Shown: positions 1 through 13,700 of the stretch, piece after piece
Layout: each line of letters begins with the position of its first letter
Numbering within the stretch: the first letter of the stretch is position 1
DNA from: Phoronis australis
Taxonomy: Eukaryota > Phoronida > Phoronidae
DNA: 64,000 bases
Reading direction: 5' to 3'
NCBI GenBank assembly: GCA_002633005.1
Contig: NMRA01000034.1
Location: 1,231,050-1,295,049, forward strand
Notes under the pieces: generated by a model
The model's database searches: none
What the model was told of the DNA's origin: nothing
Seen by the model: only the letters and a program-made list of their open reading frames with translations
Position numbers and translations under genes: made by a program

Positions 1-2770
1 ATAAGTTTTCATCAATTTTGTAGACGCATATTACAAAGCAAAAGCATGTTGAGTCATCTCACAAAACGCCAACCCAACATAAAAACTACGCACTTTTCGA
101 ATTTTCAACATCATGAATCGCAAGATTTTCTTTCTGAGCCAACGTCATATATCGGCGACAATGCACGAAGTAGAATACATATAGATTATTACATGGCGAA
201 GTCGTTATCCCCCGTTATCTAGAGCCCGAGTGGCTTTTGGAGAATTCTCCAAAATCTCGAACAAATACAAATGCATGTACACAACTCGTGAAGTCAAATG
301 CTTTGAAAACTCCATAACCTGGCTGGTAAAAATACTCACGGTCGCTCAGCACAAATTATTGTCATCGTGGTGCACACCAACAGCAGAACCGCCAATAGCT
401 TGAATTTATCCATTTTCCGCGTAAACCTAAAAAGATAATAAACCGGAAGAGCCGACTGAAGCCCGCGTAACGTCGAAGAAATTAAACATTTCTTAAGACC
501 AAAAATTGACCTCAACTTATTCCTTACACAAATGAGAAGTGATTTTTGGTCCTGTAAAAAACAGACAGTTGGTTATTCCCCGAGTCCATTATCGGCTAAT
601 AAAACGACGCCGTGAAAAGTCAACTTCTAGAGCTTTGTCTCAAACCACCACAAATTGTCAATTCTTTCCGAAATCACAAGTCATACATAAGTAAGGAACA
701 ATTTGACACTAGTTTCCTAATGTTAAGTGGTCTAAGTCATTTTTGTGATGGAAGGCGAGCTTACAGCCACTTAGATTAATATTGAGCTGAAGTTTCTATG
801 TTATAGAAAAGTTATAGACAGGTCCGCGATTTGGCGCCGAGACCAGGCTCCTGTATCAAGTAAGTTGAGATTTTTGAATTGTCGATGTTTTAATTGATCA
901 GAATCCAGGGAGTTCGGTTGAGATTCACATTTATAAAGAAAAATGTCGATAAATTCTTAATTTTTGTTCATGTTACCACGTGGATTTATTATCGTCATTA
1001 CTACTTTATACGCAACCCTAATAATCCATTCACTGGTGCACTCTTGCGTAATAAGCAAATCATCAAATTGAAGTATGGTACTTTGTCACACCTGAGGTTG
1101 GTGCACTTTGTTTTCGTGCACTTACATCAGCAATAATTCTGGCTGCAGAGAAGTAACACCTGGCAACGTGACCGTGGCAAGACCTGAGGTATGGATCCAC
1201 CTCAGGGTGCCCGGGTTTTGAAGGTCGTACTGGATCAAGGCTGAAACGACCTATGACGATTCCTAACCAGCTAAAGACGAGCGACTGTCGGCAGTATCGA
1301 CACCGCTGTTTACAAGTAAGAAGGAAGAATTATCCCTGGATCTTCAGAAACTGTTATGCTAAATTCGTTGCTATTAGCGCCACATGTTTTAAAAAGACCT
1401 TTGCTCGTTTAGCGTCCAGTTTTCTTTCCCATCTTTCAAGGGACAAGTTTCTTTCCTGGTACAAAAGTCATGTAAAAGAGATTTTATAACGAAAATCGAA
1501 AAATAGCTTTTGGTGTCACCAATACCGAGAATCGACCCCAAAACTTCATTTATGCTCTGAATTACTAAAAAATGATGAGAACGTTTTTGTGTTATCTTTT
1601 ATGCTACTGGTAAATCTGCCCTCAGTTCAAAAACGTGGATTTATCTGATCTCAACTCAGTTATTTCGTAAATAGCCTATTTCTGAGCTCAGTTGACAGGG
1701 ACTTCCAGTTCGAATTGGTCTATACGAAGGCCTGTCACGGCTGGTCATTTTACATACCAAGCTCATCTCAGAGTAAGGAACAAGTTGAGACCAGATTTTT
1801 AGTGTGTAAGGAATTTAATCAAATTTGTTAATTTCTTTGACGGAAGGCGGACTTATAGCGGCTCTATCAGACTCTGGTATCCCAAAAACATTACAGTTCG
1901 AACTTCGTTCAAAAGTATATTTGTTTTGTTCAAAGTAATTGCATGTACAAAATAAGAAAACTTGTTATAGGGTCAACTGTGTCATTTCACTATTGTTCAT
2001 GCTAAGATAACTAGGGTCGGGAGAAGAGTAATGAAGCTGAACCATGTCTCCAAAGCCCTGCCTATACACACCCCGATTTTTGTATACGACTTTGTATGTA
2101 CACTTCGCACCGACTTCAGTCATTCCGACTTTGCATTGGGCGATTAGACTGGTCCAAATGTATACGACGTCTAGGCTTGAGTCGATCGAAAACAAAAAAG
2201 CGGACACTTCTCTATTTCAATCGACAAGTCTTACACGCGACTTTTTAGTTCAAAAATCCAGCAACAAACAAGACTGCTAACGCTAAACTGGCCAGAAAAC
2301 TAAATACTACACAGAACAATTAAATAAAAGTACACGTAAACAATATTCACTGTAAACTCAAGTTGCAGAAATTTAATTAATGCGTCTACATGAGTAAACA
2401 TTTCACTAGAAAAGCGCATTATTTCGGCTATAGGCGCTTGGGCCTAAGCGCACGAGGCACCAGCTTACTTACAGACCCTGCGTTTGACCGCTGCCGGGAG
2501 ACGTTCGTGAGTGAAAGTTAAAGCTGGCGATGAGTAGGCCCTTATTGTTCTGGTAGAATTTATACCAGTTAGCTGTCGACAAAGAAGAGGATATTATTGT
2601 TTCATTAGATAACACCGATGATTTCTGACGTAATGTAAGCCACGATATGCACGTATTATGTATACAAACTTCACACCGACTCTCTTGCCAGATTTAGACA
2701 AAGTGGGTACTGTATAGTGGGTACCGTAAATATACAGAGTGGGTACTGTACATGTAAATGTAGAGCGGAT

Positions 2771-2936
2771 ACCAGTGGCAGATTTAGAGGGGGTCAAGGG
2801 GGGCATGCTCCCCTTAAAATTTTCCTAGATTCCATTTGGCAGTTAAGGGGTGCGACTATCTGACGGGCAAAATTATGGCTAATACTCTGCCCTGCCCACC
2901 CCCCCCCCCAGCTCAAAATCCTGGATCCGTCCCTGG
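2771..2936. mobile_element. Short inverted-repeat (MITE-like) element
   Basis: The left end reads CCAGTGGCAGATTTAG and the reverse complement of the right end reads CCAGGGACGGATCCAG, so about 16 bp of imperfect terminal inverted repeat bound about 165 bp. The interior has G-runs near the left end and a C-run near the right end. Ends of this type are common on non-autonomous elements in marine invertebrate genomes. No coding capacity and no clear target-site duplication are visible. Confidence 0.5.
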
Positions 2937-5569
2937 GTACAATGAGGTACATTTACTCTTGCCAAGACGCACGTGCATGCCTTGTCGCAAACGTTTGTTT
3001 TTCACGGGTTTATTTTCCATCAAGCACGTGTACATTTACACAAATGGAAGACAAGTCTCTGGTTTGGATAACAGTCATGGTAAACCTAAAACTATTTTAA
3101 AATTTTCTCTTTTCAAAAACTTCATAAAAGCAAATCATTTCGGTCAAAAATTAACTGGGCATTTCACCGCTATTTAGCTGTCAATGTTGAATTCTTTACC
3201 GAAGCCCTTTTACCACGCTAATCCTTTCTTGAATTGTTGCGTACATGGACCATTTTCGAAATAGCAATTTTAAGACTGACCGACCCTAATAAAATCTGAG
3301 GCGTTCTCTAGTGTTGCTGTTGGTTCCAATGTCCTTGCTGGTATAAAGAGACATTAGGAGGCTGATTTTACAACTCGATTTTCAGCGTTTTTAGACAGCT
3401 AAAGGCCGGGGTCCTCGAATTGCAGCTTTGAATATGGTGAAACGCCCAAGGCTGTAATTTATGAATTGTTCCTACTTCAGCAATTTCTAAATATTGACGT
3501 TCCAAAACGGAAACTTATTCAGTGTTTGTTAGACAAAGTGGGGGAGAGGGCTTAAACGGTTGTCCATGACGGGGAATGCCGGGACGTACCGCTCAAATTC
3601 GCACTTACTGTCCCCATTGAGAAAACAGCAGTGAGGTAATTTTATGAAAGCTATTTGTGACAACACTCATTGCTTATCCATAGTGGTATTATTATTATAT
3701 TTATAAACAGCTACCCAGGTTCCCGTATACAGTGTTGATGACCTAGTGATCGATCGGTACAACTAACAAAATCTAAACCCTTTATACTCGGCGCACTATA
3801 GGCGATGCAAAACGACAGGGTGATTTGAAAATAACAGTGTGAATTGGAGAATTTTTGTAGCTAGCTGTCGGTGACAGCTTTCCTTTCTCACAAAACCACC
3901 AAGTGAATTTCGACTGGAGTAGAGCTCTTTAACCGACCATTGTGGTGAGAGCATCGCTGGAGAATAGTCAGTCTCTAGTCAAACGTTTTGAAATATCCTT
4001 TTCACAAGTTAGTTTACCAGGAGATCATAACGCTGGCATTTGGCTGGATTCGGGTTTTCCTGATATTGTGAAGATACAAATTGCCACTCATGGCACTGAT
4101 TTTCTTTTGTCGGACGTACCTGCACCGAGATTCCTGCATGTTTCGATGTCCAGACAATTTATAAGGTCCCCGGCCGTGGAAAGACTGGCTACTTTGCAGA
4201 CTAGCGCGAAATATCATTAACACCAATGTGATAATTGTCGAATATCTCTCAATAACAGAACAGAGACTTGGTCTGTATAGGACACTGACAGCAGGACAAA
4301 TTAGGCCCACTACATTTTTTTCTTATTATCAAAACTATGGTGAGCAACGCAATTAAAGCGCTGTTTCTGTGCATTTTAACAAACAATAGCTACAGAGGGG
4401 ACAGTGATTGATCTGACGCTACTTTTCCTTAATTCTCATCTTCAATGGATCATTCCCATACATGGGCACACTACGGGAAGGGGGCAGGCTCGGGAGGCTC
4501 GGACGGGCGTTGTTTACATTTTCACTCGTTCGAATCGCATACGAGACAATCATGGTGACTACTTACAGAGAGTGAATCAAGAGAGAAGAAGATAAATATA
4601 CTGAGTTTTATTATGCAATAAATAGGACTAAATACAAATCTACAAACTTACAGCGAGTCATCGCTAACTTCTGTCGACATCCCAGCTTTGACTTATAACC
4701 CAAAGAATTTATAAACAAGAAGAATTCGCCGAAAATCGTTAAAGTCCAAACTTAAAAGGCCCAAACAATTAGTTTGTTTTAAGTTTGGTTGGGATTCCTT
4801 GCGGATAGAGTCGAGACCTGGCAGAATTCGAAGTGTGAGCGTGTGGGGCCCATTTTTATAAGCCTTATCCGCACCGTGAATGTTCCAAATTACGCTAAAA
4901 TAGTTAAATGTAAAAACCAATCAAAATACTGCACAAAAAATTCCAAATAAGGGATTGACCATCTTACACCCCTGTAAAATATTATAACTCACTCTAGCTT
5001 CTGGAAATAAACTGACGACTCGACTCAACTCACGACATCATCAATAGACGGCGCTCCTGTCACACTGAGCATTGATCAACTTCCGGCAATCAATGCTGAT
5101 GCCTTTCGGCTTTCGGTGAATGTTGCCGATTGTCTTAAAGAAATTGGATGTACTGAAAATTTTTATTGGTGTCGATATCAACAAGTGTAACTTGCGAACG
5201 GTGTGACAGTCGCAGGTAAAATGTTAGCCAATACACAGATCTGTGATTAGTCTACCGACAAAGGTGAATTGTTAGGGAGTATACTGGGGCCTACACATAG
5301 TGTACCTAATTATCGGACGGAACCTAAATATCGGACATTTCATAGAATCTTACTTGAAGCATAATCTGAGAATTAAATGACACCAATTTTTGTTCCGTTG
5401 TAATGCATTCAATGTCCGGCACCGTCTCGTTTTTTTACAGCGTTGCCTCGTTTTGATTTCACCGAGAGAGGGTGCAATTTAGACCCCCAAGTCGGCCTAA
5501 AATGGACGATCGCATCAATCGGTTATAAAAGTTGAAAATAAAATCTTTTTCCACAATGACACTATCTNG

Positions 5570-5700
5570 TGTAGCCTAGTGAGATAGTTGTCCGCTTCCT
5601 TTACTCAGGGTCGTGAGTTTGAGTCGCACTGGGGCACACTGAGCTCACCACCCTTGAGTCAGGTCTCTTGCTCCTCAGCTCGGTTTTATCTATGTATCAA
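5570..5700 (+). repeat. Possible tRNA-derived SINE
   Basis: The stretch GTGTAGCCTAGTGAGATAG resembles a tRNA A-box region, and about 35 bp on, GAGTTTGAGTCGCAC resembles a degenerate B-box (GGTTCGANTCC class). A T-rich tract follows. The spacing is about right for a tRNA-related SINE head, but the stems do not form a convincing cloverleaf, so this is not called a tRNA gene. Confidence 0.3.
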
Positions 5701-5741
5701 TTATTATAATCAAGCATAAAAGTGGAAGGCAACACGAAAGA

Positions 5742-6325
5742 CAGTGCCACTATCTCGACGTGTTACAAACCAATGGAAATGGTGGCCATCCCATAGGCCC
5801 TCCACCGAAAGCTTTTTGGGCCTTGGGGAATTGTGCCTCACTGATAAACCATCGAAGTCATGATGCTATAACTAAGTACCTTTTGCGCATAAAGGGACAC
5901 CTTAGGAAGCTGTTGATGTCTTTGACTCGTCCCAGCTCGAACAAACACTCCTGCTGTCTAACCTTTTTCTCGAGCAGTTCTTTGTTCAATGCCCAAACCT
6001 TCAACTGGTCATTCTTACGCTGCTCGTGCCTGGCGATATGACGCGAGCAATGTAAAAATGGCCAGTTGTCAATTTGGGTCACTGAACGACTGCTCGAAAA
6101 AAGGTTTGATTGCGGGAGTATTTGTTCAAGCTGGGAAGAGTTAAAGACATCAACGGCTTCCCAAGGTATCCCTCTATGCGCAAAACATGACTTTGTTGGT
6201 TTTAATTAGTGTGAAGCATAATTCGCGGAAGTCTTCTGGTGCATGGAGGGCCTGTGGGGTTGCCACCATCTCTGCTGTGGCATGTCAAGACGGTGCCACT
6301 GTCTAGCGAACACGTAGCCTCTCGG
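5742..6325. mobile_element. Large foldback (inverted repeat) element
   Basis: The left half (about 5742-6020) and the reverse complement of the right half (about 6035-6325) align over nearly their whole length with scattered substitutions. Examples are CTTAGGAAGCTGTTGATGTC against CTTGGGAAGCCGTTGATGTC, and GGCCCTCCACC against GGCCCTCCATG. The arms are about 270 bp around a centre near 6025, so a single strand could fold into a long imperfect hairpin. On the minus strand the left arm has a 74-codon open stretch (5858-6082), Lys/Glu/Leu-rich and coiled-coil-like, which may be captured coding sequence. No transposase was recognised. Confidence 0.7.
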
Positions 6326-6394
6326 CTGACTGTCTAGGGGCTGCCATACTTCCTATCGCTTTTAATACTAATACTGTGTGTTTTTAACAGATGT

Positions 6395-7060
6395 TTGGCC
6401 AAATCTGGTCACCGAATAAGAGATTTTCACCTCGTCAAAATACATTTTACACTTAAAATTGTCACTTAAAAAATGCTGACTTTCTTCAGCGATGCTTTTT
6501 GGTTCTATACTTATCATCGATGAACTATGTCTACAGGAATTAAGATGAATTTGGCGAAAAATTCCATCTCCACTTTTTTGGTTGCTGTTTTCTTTTTCAC
6601 CATGCGCAATAACCACAAAGTATTTCAGTTGACATCACACAAGTTAGGTAACAACAAGTGCGAGACTGAGTGAAGCACATGACCTGAAGCATGACATTGG
6701 CAAAAAGTAGAGTGGGAAGATATCCGGTGGGATTTGTAAGATTGTGTCCTTAGACTTTGTTTGTCAACAGGCAGGATTTCGTGCGCAACTTCCTCAAAAC
6801 GTCACCCGGTGTAGGAAGGTCATGTAAACCGCGACTGATTTTCATGGATATGCTCAAATTATTTTGACTTAATTGTCTCCACACTCATGATATGTGTTAA
6901 TTATAACTCAATGTGTATATTGCATGTTTCATTCAGTGTTATTCACTGTATTTTGTAATGAGTAACTTTTCATGGGGGGGTACACTATTGCCTGCGTAAG
7001 AACCTTAAAAACATAGTTCCATGTGATCAGTGCAATGGGCCAACCTAAATGACCTGTACA
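6395..7060 (+). repeat. Dispersed repeat R1, copy 1 (unexpanded)
   Basis: It aligns with 39822-40530 from GTCACCGAATAAG through CTTACTTTCTTCAG-type segments to GAGTAACTTTT and CACATCTG. Substitutions and small indels are spread throughout, as expected for an old interspersed repeat. Near 6895-6950 it carries one copy of the segment TATAACTCAATG...GTTTCATT, which in the other copy has become a four-unit tandem array. Confidence 0.7.
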
Positions 7061-7785
7061 CATCTGGTACAACGTGTACCGGACCATCTCCATCTACAGT
7101 ACAGTGCCAATGGATTAGGCAATTGCATTGCAAGCACTTGCTTCAACAGAACACTCCATGCGACCTTTGGTTTCAAGGTCGAGTTAAAAATGCATAGCCA
7201 AAGACATGTATTGATATTGTTAAAATTTTCAAAATCTCCGGACCATCTTTCTTTACGAATGGCATTTGCTTGATTTTCTGGACGTCATCTCTGAGTGAAA
7301 GGTTGCACGTTGTTGACCCGTTGACCCACTCTTTGCGTACTCGTGGCTTTTCTTAAACATTTACTGTTTGTGAGCGGGAAGCTTAAATTTAGCAGGAAAT
7401 TCAGGTTCCCTTCAGACTTTGTGGATTTGTAAAAAATCTGGCTGGTCGACGCCCTCTTATTTCCTGATTTCTGTAATTCTGGAGAGTTTTGACAGTCAGT
7501 TCTTAGTATTCGCATGCAAATGGTGCCTTTGGAGTGAAAATTTCTGATTTAGTGTATCTTTACTCGTTTGTTAAGCATCTGGCTGCACTTCCGGTAGTAG
7601 TAATGTAAAAGATGGAAAATTGACATTAGACTTAGTTTCAATAGACTTTGTGCAAGTTCTTGTCCCATTAAAATGATTATACTGTTCATATTTTTAGGTT
7701 TCGAATGTCCTTTGGAACAGACTGTTGAAGCTGCCAAGAGTTGATTTTTCAACCTGTTGAGTGCCTCCTGAATAACTATTGAATC

Positions 7786-10700
7786 ATGAATGAAACGGGA
7801 GAGTTGCCGAGTGCACCATCGAGTGCCAGTGAATTAGAGGCTGGAAACGATCAACACCAGCAACAGCAACAAGTGGATGTAAATATAGACGAGGAAATAA
7901 AAAGGCCGCAGTTTGGTACGCGTTGTTTGGTGGACCAAAGTGCTGTTTTTGAACACAATGCGTGGTACGTCAACACGTGGTTGGTGACACAACTTAACCC
8001 TGGCTAAACTATCAAAGTCATGTTACTGTGTGGACACCTTTCAGCTGAATGCAATTGTAGCCTTCTAAAGGCCTGTCATAGCAGCCGGCACAGAGGTAGA
8101 ATCAAACGCCTTTACAAGTTTGTTTCATTTAATTTCCTCTAAAGCAGATTGTTTTTACTCATCATGTTTACAATTGGTTCTATTGATTTTCCCTCTAGAA
8201 AGACTTCAATTTTTTCTTAACGTTCACTTTGTTCAACATCAGTGATGAGCTGACTTAGTGGTGTTGAGGTCATTACCGTCTTTGCAACAAAGTCTGTCAT
8301 GTGCTCAAGTTTCAGACAAAATTTACGTCTTCTTGGTGGTTACATAAGATTTATTCAGTAAGTTGTCTATCCAGTAGAATACATTCAGATGCAAAAATCC
8401 CACTGTTTTTGTGAAAATTTCAGTTAATGCCAAATAATTGCTGGGATTTACAAGATAAGACGAAACAATACAATCCAACATCAGGCAGCACTGTGCGTTT
8501 TTGTAAGAAAAGCTGCCAAATGTTGAATTCATGCTGAAAATGGTTTTGTATCCAGCGCAAAGTTAGCATCCATGCAATTTGTCTATTTCAACTTCATTTG
8601 CTTATTATTAAAAAACCAATTCTAGTTTTTTATTGTCAGTTATAGTTATGGTTATCACCATGTCTGCCATGTAGCAGATATTTGGCGACAGTGGTTTTGT
8701 TTAGTCGGTGGTCATGGAGTGCACACTAAGGTTACGATCCACGAATAAATCTTTACATCTAATGATACACCAAGGAACCCACTTTCAGATGTGGTATGTT
8801 CCCCACTCCTCACTCATGCTGTTGTGAATTTTTAAAATTTTTACACAGCATAAAAGCAGAACAACTGCGTCTGTATATTTTGTATTATAATTTCTTAAAC
8901 CTTTTTTATGCAACATGAAAATAGCGTCACAATTTAAATTGAACATGGATTGCCAATCCGCAACACATGCACTTGAATGTGGCCTATATTCTCAATCTGG
9001 TAACCCCTGAAGAGCCTTGGTTGAAAACCTTTTTTAAATGCGAGACTTGCAAATTGAATGAAATTTTGCTTAATGTTCAGGTTTCGACGTTTGGCTTTTT
9101 TTGGTCTTCACTTTTCTGAGTGGTAGTGCAGAGTAACGAGAGTGCAGGTTATGCCATCAGTTGTATTTTCATGCAGGCATTCTTGCCTGTGACGAGCACT
9201 GATGTTTTTGTGTATTCTGACTAACTTAGGGTAGAAAGATTCATGACAGAAACACTGAGTAACTTTATTCTGACTACTGGTATTTCTACAGCATTTGCCA
9301 AAATTGGAGTTAATTACCAATCGAAATTTATTCTTAAAATAAGGTAGGGTTGCCAATTTTACAGAAATTACCAGTTTCTCAATCTACAAACATCATTCCT
9401 CTCATGTGTTCAAATAAGTTATATGTCAAAAAATCTGTGATATGTCACATTCCCACGTATGTGTGCAGTCGCTCTATTTAACATGTTTTCAGGGACAATG
9501 TTGTATGGGATGAGGAATTAGAAAAGGAAGCTTTGTCAAAAATAGCAGTCAACTCTCAAGTTGTGTTTACAGAGGAACAGTTAAGTACGTAGCTCGTTCT
9601 TAATTGTTAAGTCCTAAAGGTGTATCAACTTGGCGAAAAGACCCTTATAGCAAAATTAAACTAAAATGGTCACGTATGGGTTCAGGTATACTTTCATCTC
9701 TCATAAGTATATCATTATACTTTTCATCATCCACTGCTTAGGTGCCTAAGACTTACATGCCAAAGGATCATTTGCATTCACCGTAAAACTGCAGGTTAAT
9801 GTGCATGTTTATATTTGACTAGGGCATACAATGCTTCAGTAGTTCATGCAAGTTTCTAATGTGATGTCATTTCGATCGAGCTGCAAAACTTGATCTGCGA
9901 ACGAAAGGATGGGGTTTGTATTTAGATATGTCTAACTTTGCATTTTCATTGACTTTGATGATATTAGCAGGTCAATCCTAGAATTTTGGCAGGAATTTTC
10001 AGTGTGTATTTTCTCATATGGTTAGATAATCAAATGCACATGTCTGTTAATTAAAGAATGTTCGGTTCTTATTAGTGCATCAGCAACTCTCCTTGCGACA
10101 AATTTTTTAAACGTCATGCCTGTGGATGTCAATTTCGAACCTAAGTCATAGGTGGCCTGGCTCAGGTTAAGAATCCATTGTTTGGGTATGTGCCCACTTA
10201 AATTTTCTTGAAATTTTCAACTTAAGCACCCGTCATCCTCCACCCCTGTTTTCCAACCTCTCCAATTCAAGCGTTCAGGGTGTTAATGCAAAATAATTGT
10301 GGGGTGTAATAATATGTGTAGAAGACAAGCGCTCTTTTAAGTTAGATTTTTTATCCAGAGTTTATGCTACTGTTCTTGCTCTTGGTCACATAAATAAACT
10401 TATCACAATTACATAAATTGTTTTTGTTGTCAGTATTTTCACAGTTGCGGATTTCATGGTTTCATTTTTAGACGACTATGAAGCAAATGCCAACTGCTAC
10501 TGGGATAAGTTTTACAGTCAACATCAAAGCAGGTTCTTTAAAGACCGACATTGGCTGTTTACAGAGTTTCCAGAACTGGATACAGGGAGCAGGTTTTACC
10601 AGGTAAATGCTTTATCACTGCTTATCCAGGTGCGTAATATAATCTTGTAGACCTTACATCAAAGCATTCTTTAATATAAGGTACTCTCACCTGACACGCA

Positions 10701-13700
10701 ATACCATTTACATTTCTCAGTAACACAATTTTCTCATTTGTTTCAAATTTAGAAGCTCATCTCTGCTCTTGAGGAAGTTGTATAAATTTTTGATTTGTAA
10801 AATTGCTTTGCTATTTCCAACAGGAATCAGTAGACAAAACATTGTGGTCTGGACACAAAAACCATGAAGAGGAATTGAATGGTGATATCACAGACCTCAA
10901 TGATTACCCAGGACATTCAGCTAAAAGGCGATTTTTAGAGGTTTGATCATTTTGGCGACCTGATAATCTTTTTGTGTGCAATTTCTTTCATTACCCCATC
11001 CTTAAACTATCACAGAACGAATACCTCACATAGTGGTGTTCGCACCGCTCCTACAATAATCTCAGAAATCTGGAGAAGTTTAATGTTTTAATCAAAAGAA
11101 AGACCACAAAAACTACAAATTTGGAAATGACAGAGACGGGAATCAAATTCAGACCCCAACAGTCAACCGATGCATGTGTCTGAGCAGTCATGTGTTAATC
11201 TAAATAGAACCTTCAAATTAGAATGCAACATAGTAAACAGTAAAACTTTATCAAACTTTTAAACAAGTGTAAGAAGAAGACTTTATATAGTATGGCTGTC
11301 ATCAAGTTAAACGCACATTGAATTTGAACATTTTTGGCTATAGTGAGCATTAGAAAAATGAAAAAATTGACAATTTTGGCTATTATTTTAATTCAGATTT
11401 TAGGAAACTTTACCATACCACAGTTTTGTTTTTTTAGCTTATTTCATGAATACAAAGTAAATAAACAACACTACTGCCAAAGCTTGCAGAATTTGAATAT
11501 TACCAACTGAGGCATATTTTGTTTGATTCATAAATTTGAACAGCATTATCATGATAGCTGGTCAATATATAATTGTGAATTATTGACCCTGTAATACTTT
11601 TTTTCAATATGTTTATGTACCCAGAAAGCATATCATTAGTGAATAGTAGATACGGCCAGGGTTGGGGGGCCCCAACTACTGTCTTTACAACTTACTAGAG
11701 TATAATACATCATTAATGATAATAAGTATCTGGAAAATAACTCCTAATGATTGGGTGGATAATTAGCCGAGATTATTAAAAAAGGGGGAGGGAACGGGAA
11801 GGGGAAGGACTTTCATACACTCATTCACACTCACATTCACACAGTTTAATTAACTTATGTTTACATTTACTGCTTTATAACTCTGTAATCTGTTGAGATC
11901 AGTAGTAATTGGTATTATAGCACCACCAGGTCAGGTTGATTATGACTAGGATGGCTTTGCATAATTTGCACGTGCCTGGCAATGATCTTTCTCACTATGT
12001 CCTGTCACTTTCAGGTTGGTTGTGGAGTTGGCAATACTGTGTTTCCAGTGCTTCAAACAAACAAGTAGGTCATATTTTGTTTACTGTCTTCGTCCCCCAC
12101 TGCATGTTAGTGTGAAGCGGGAGACTTACTATGGTATTCACGACTATCCATACTTCAAAGTGTTGTTGGCACAATGTATAGCCAAGAAGCTTTAGATTTT
12201 TTGTTTACATTCTGTACCGAGGTGTAAGTGGACATCTCCGGGGGCCTGTTTCATGAAACTTTCTGACCGAAATCAGGCAAACTTAAGACCAAAATGCCTT
12301 AGCCCCATTTCATGAAATTTTTGAAGACCAGAATTGTGATTGAAATTGGTCTAAGCTAAGACCCAAATCGACGGAGTAGGCTTAAAATTGGACTTTTGGT
12401 CTAAATGACCTAGGTTTAAAAATATCATCACTGTAAACTGTTGAGGTACAGATTTCGTTGATATAGTAACAATGTCAAATTGGAGATCATTCAGCTTTTG
12501 ATTCGAGAACCGGCAAAGGTAGTATAGACAATGCAGTGTGACTTGCAAGCACATGATTGTGAAATAGTATTTTCCTGCCATACCCAGGTCTTCTCAAGCA
12601 AACGAGATCGCATCAGGACAAAAAAATTGCATAAAGCGTGTGAAAGTGTAGAATCAAGGGTGTTTTTTAGTGGTAGCTTGACAAGTTGAAATTTTGACGT
12701 GCAGCAATATCGAATTCCAGAATGCAATCTGAGTCATAGTTTTTTGCATCGCAAGTAGCAACCTGGCCAAACTAGAGCTGTCAAGGGCTGATTATACTTC
12801 AGAAATCACGCTACTGCGGCAAATGTTTTGAACTTTCGGTCTGTGGACTTGAAAAGCGATATTTTGTCCTACCAATATTGTCGTATTAATTTCTACTACC
12901 TAACACCTTTGTGTAGGAACTGTTCCACACTTCGAGTTTCCAGTTTGTGTAATCAGACGTACATGCCACAAGTTAAATGTGTGAGTTTACCCTCTAGTTT
13001 GTAGTGTTTTCCGAACACGCAACTTCACAAATCTCATTCATTAAGTATTTGCTGTTTTTTTATGTTTAATACTGAAAATATATGGTTAAGGTTGTTGATC
13101 TGACATTCAGAACTGGAGAGTTAATGTAATGAGTCTCGATCTTTTCTTGCAGTGACCCCACCTTGTTCATGTACTGCTGTGACTTTTCAAAGACTGCCAT
13201 TGATATTGTCAAGGTAATGCCTTGTAGTTATTGTCATTTTTGTCTGTCCAAAATTAGGCTCACATGTTCCTGTCAAGGAGAAAATAATGTCTGCAAATTT
13301 TTGGAAAGGTTGTATTAGCACAGAGTTCACTACTAGCATTGTATTTTTAGCTACAATAGGGCCGTCCCGTATCACATAGTCACTGATAGAATTCTCCTTT
13401 ATCCCATAGGTAAGGAAGCACGTTGTTTTCATTAGTTTTGGAATGTCAGGCACATTTTGGGAGGTCATGCTGGAAACCGTCAAGGTGTATGGCTGTTTTT
13501 AAGTATTCCCGATTTCAACTGCTAAAAAGTAATAGAGAATTAAAAGCTATCTTCAAGAAATGGGATTCTCTTCAGTTTAAAATTTTGAACGAACTTGCTT
13601 TATCCAATCGTTCTGAATTTTCTTGTCTTTGATTGATGTCTGGGAAGGCGATGAGATTAACTTCACGCATCCACAGACATTTATTAAGTTCGTCCAACTT

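Larger units (their letters stand above)
1..7785. other. Gene-free 5' region, repeats only
   Basis: No open frame here matches a family I recognise, and none joins into a multi-exon model. The region holds dispersed repeats instead. About 165-255 resembles about 56565-56660. About 690-800 resembles 1770-1880 (shared GGAAGGCG core). Other items are a short inverted-repeat element at 2771-2936, a possible tRNA-derived SINE at 5570-5700, a large foldback at 5742-6325, and a 650-bp repeat at 6395-7060 that has a second copy near 40 kb. The promoter and 5' UTR of the METTL2 homologue should lie in the last few hundred bases, but I see no diagnostic element there. Base 5568 is an N. Confidence 0.6.

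Noticed and set aside
5570-5645. tRNA gene from A-box/B-box-like motifs
   Set aside because: No complete cloverleaf or acceptor stem could be formed; a tRNA-derived SINE head explains it better.
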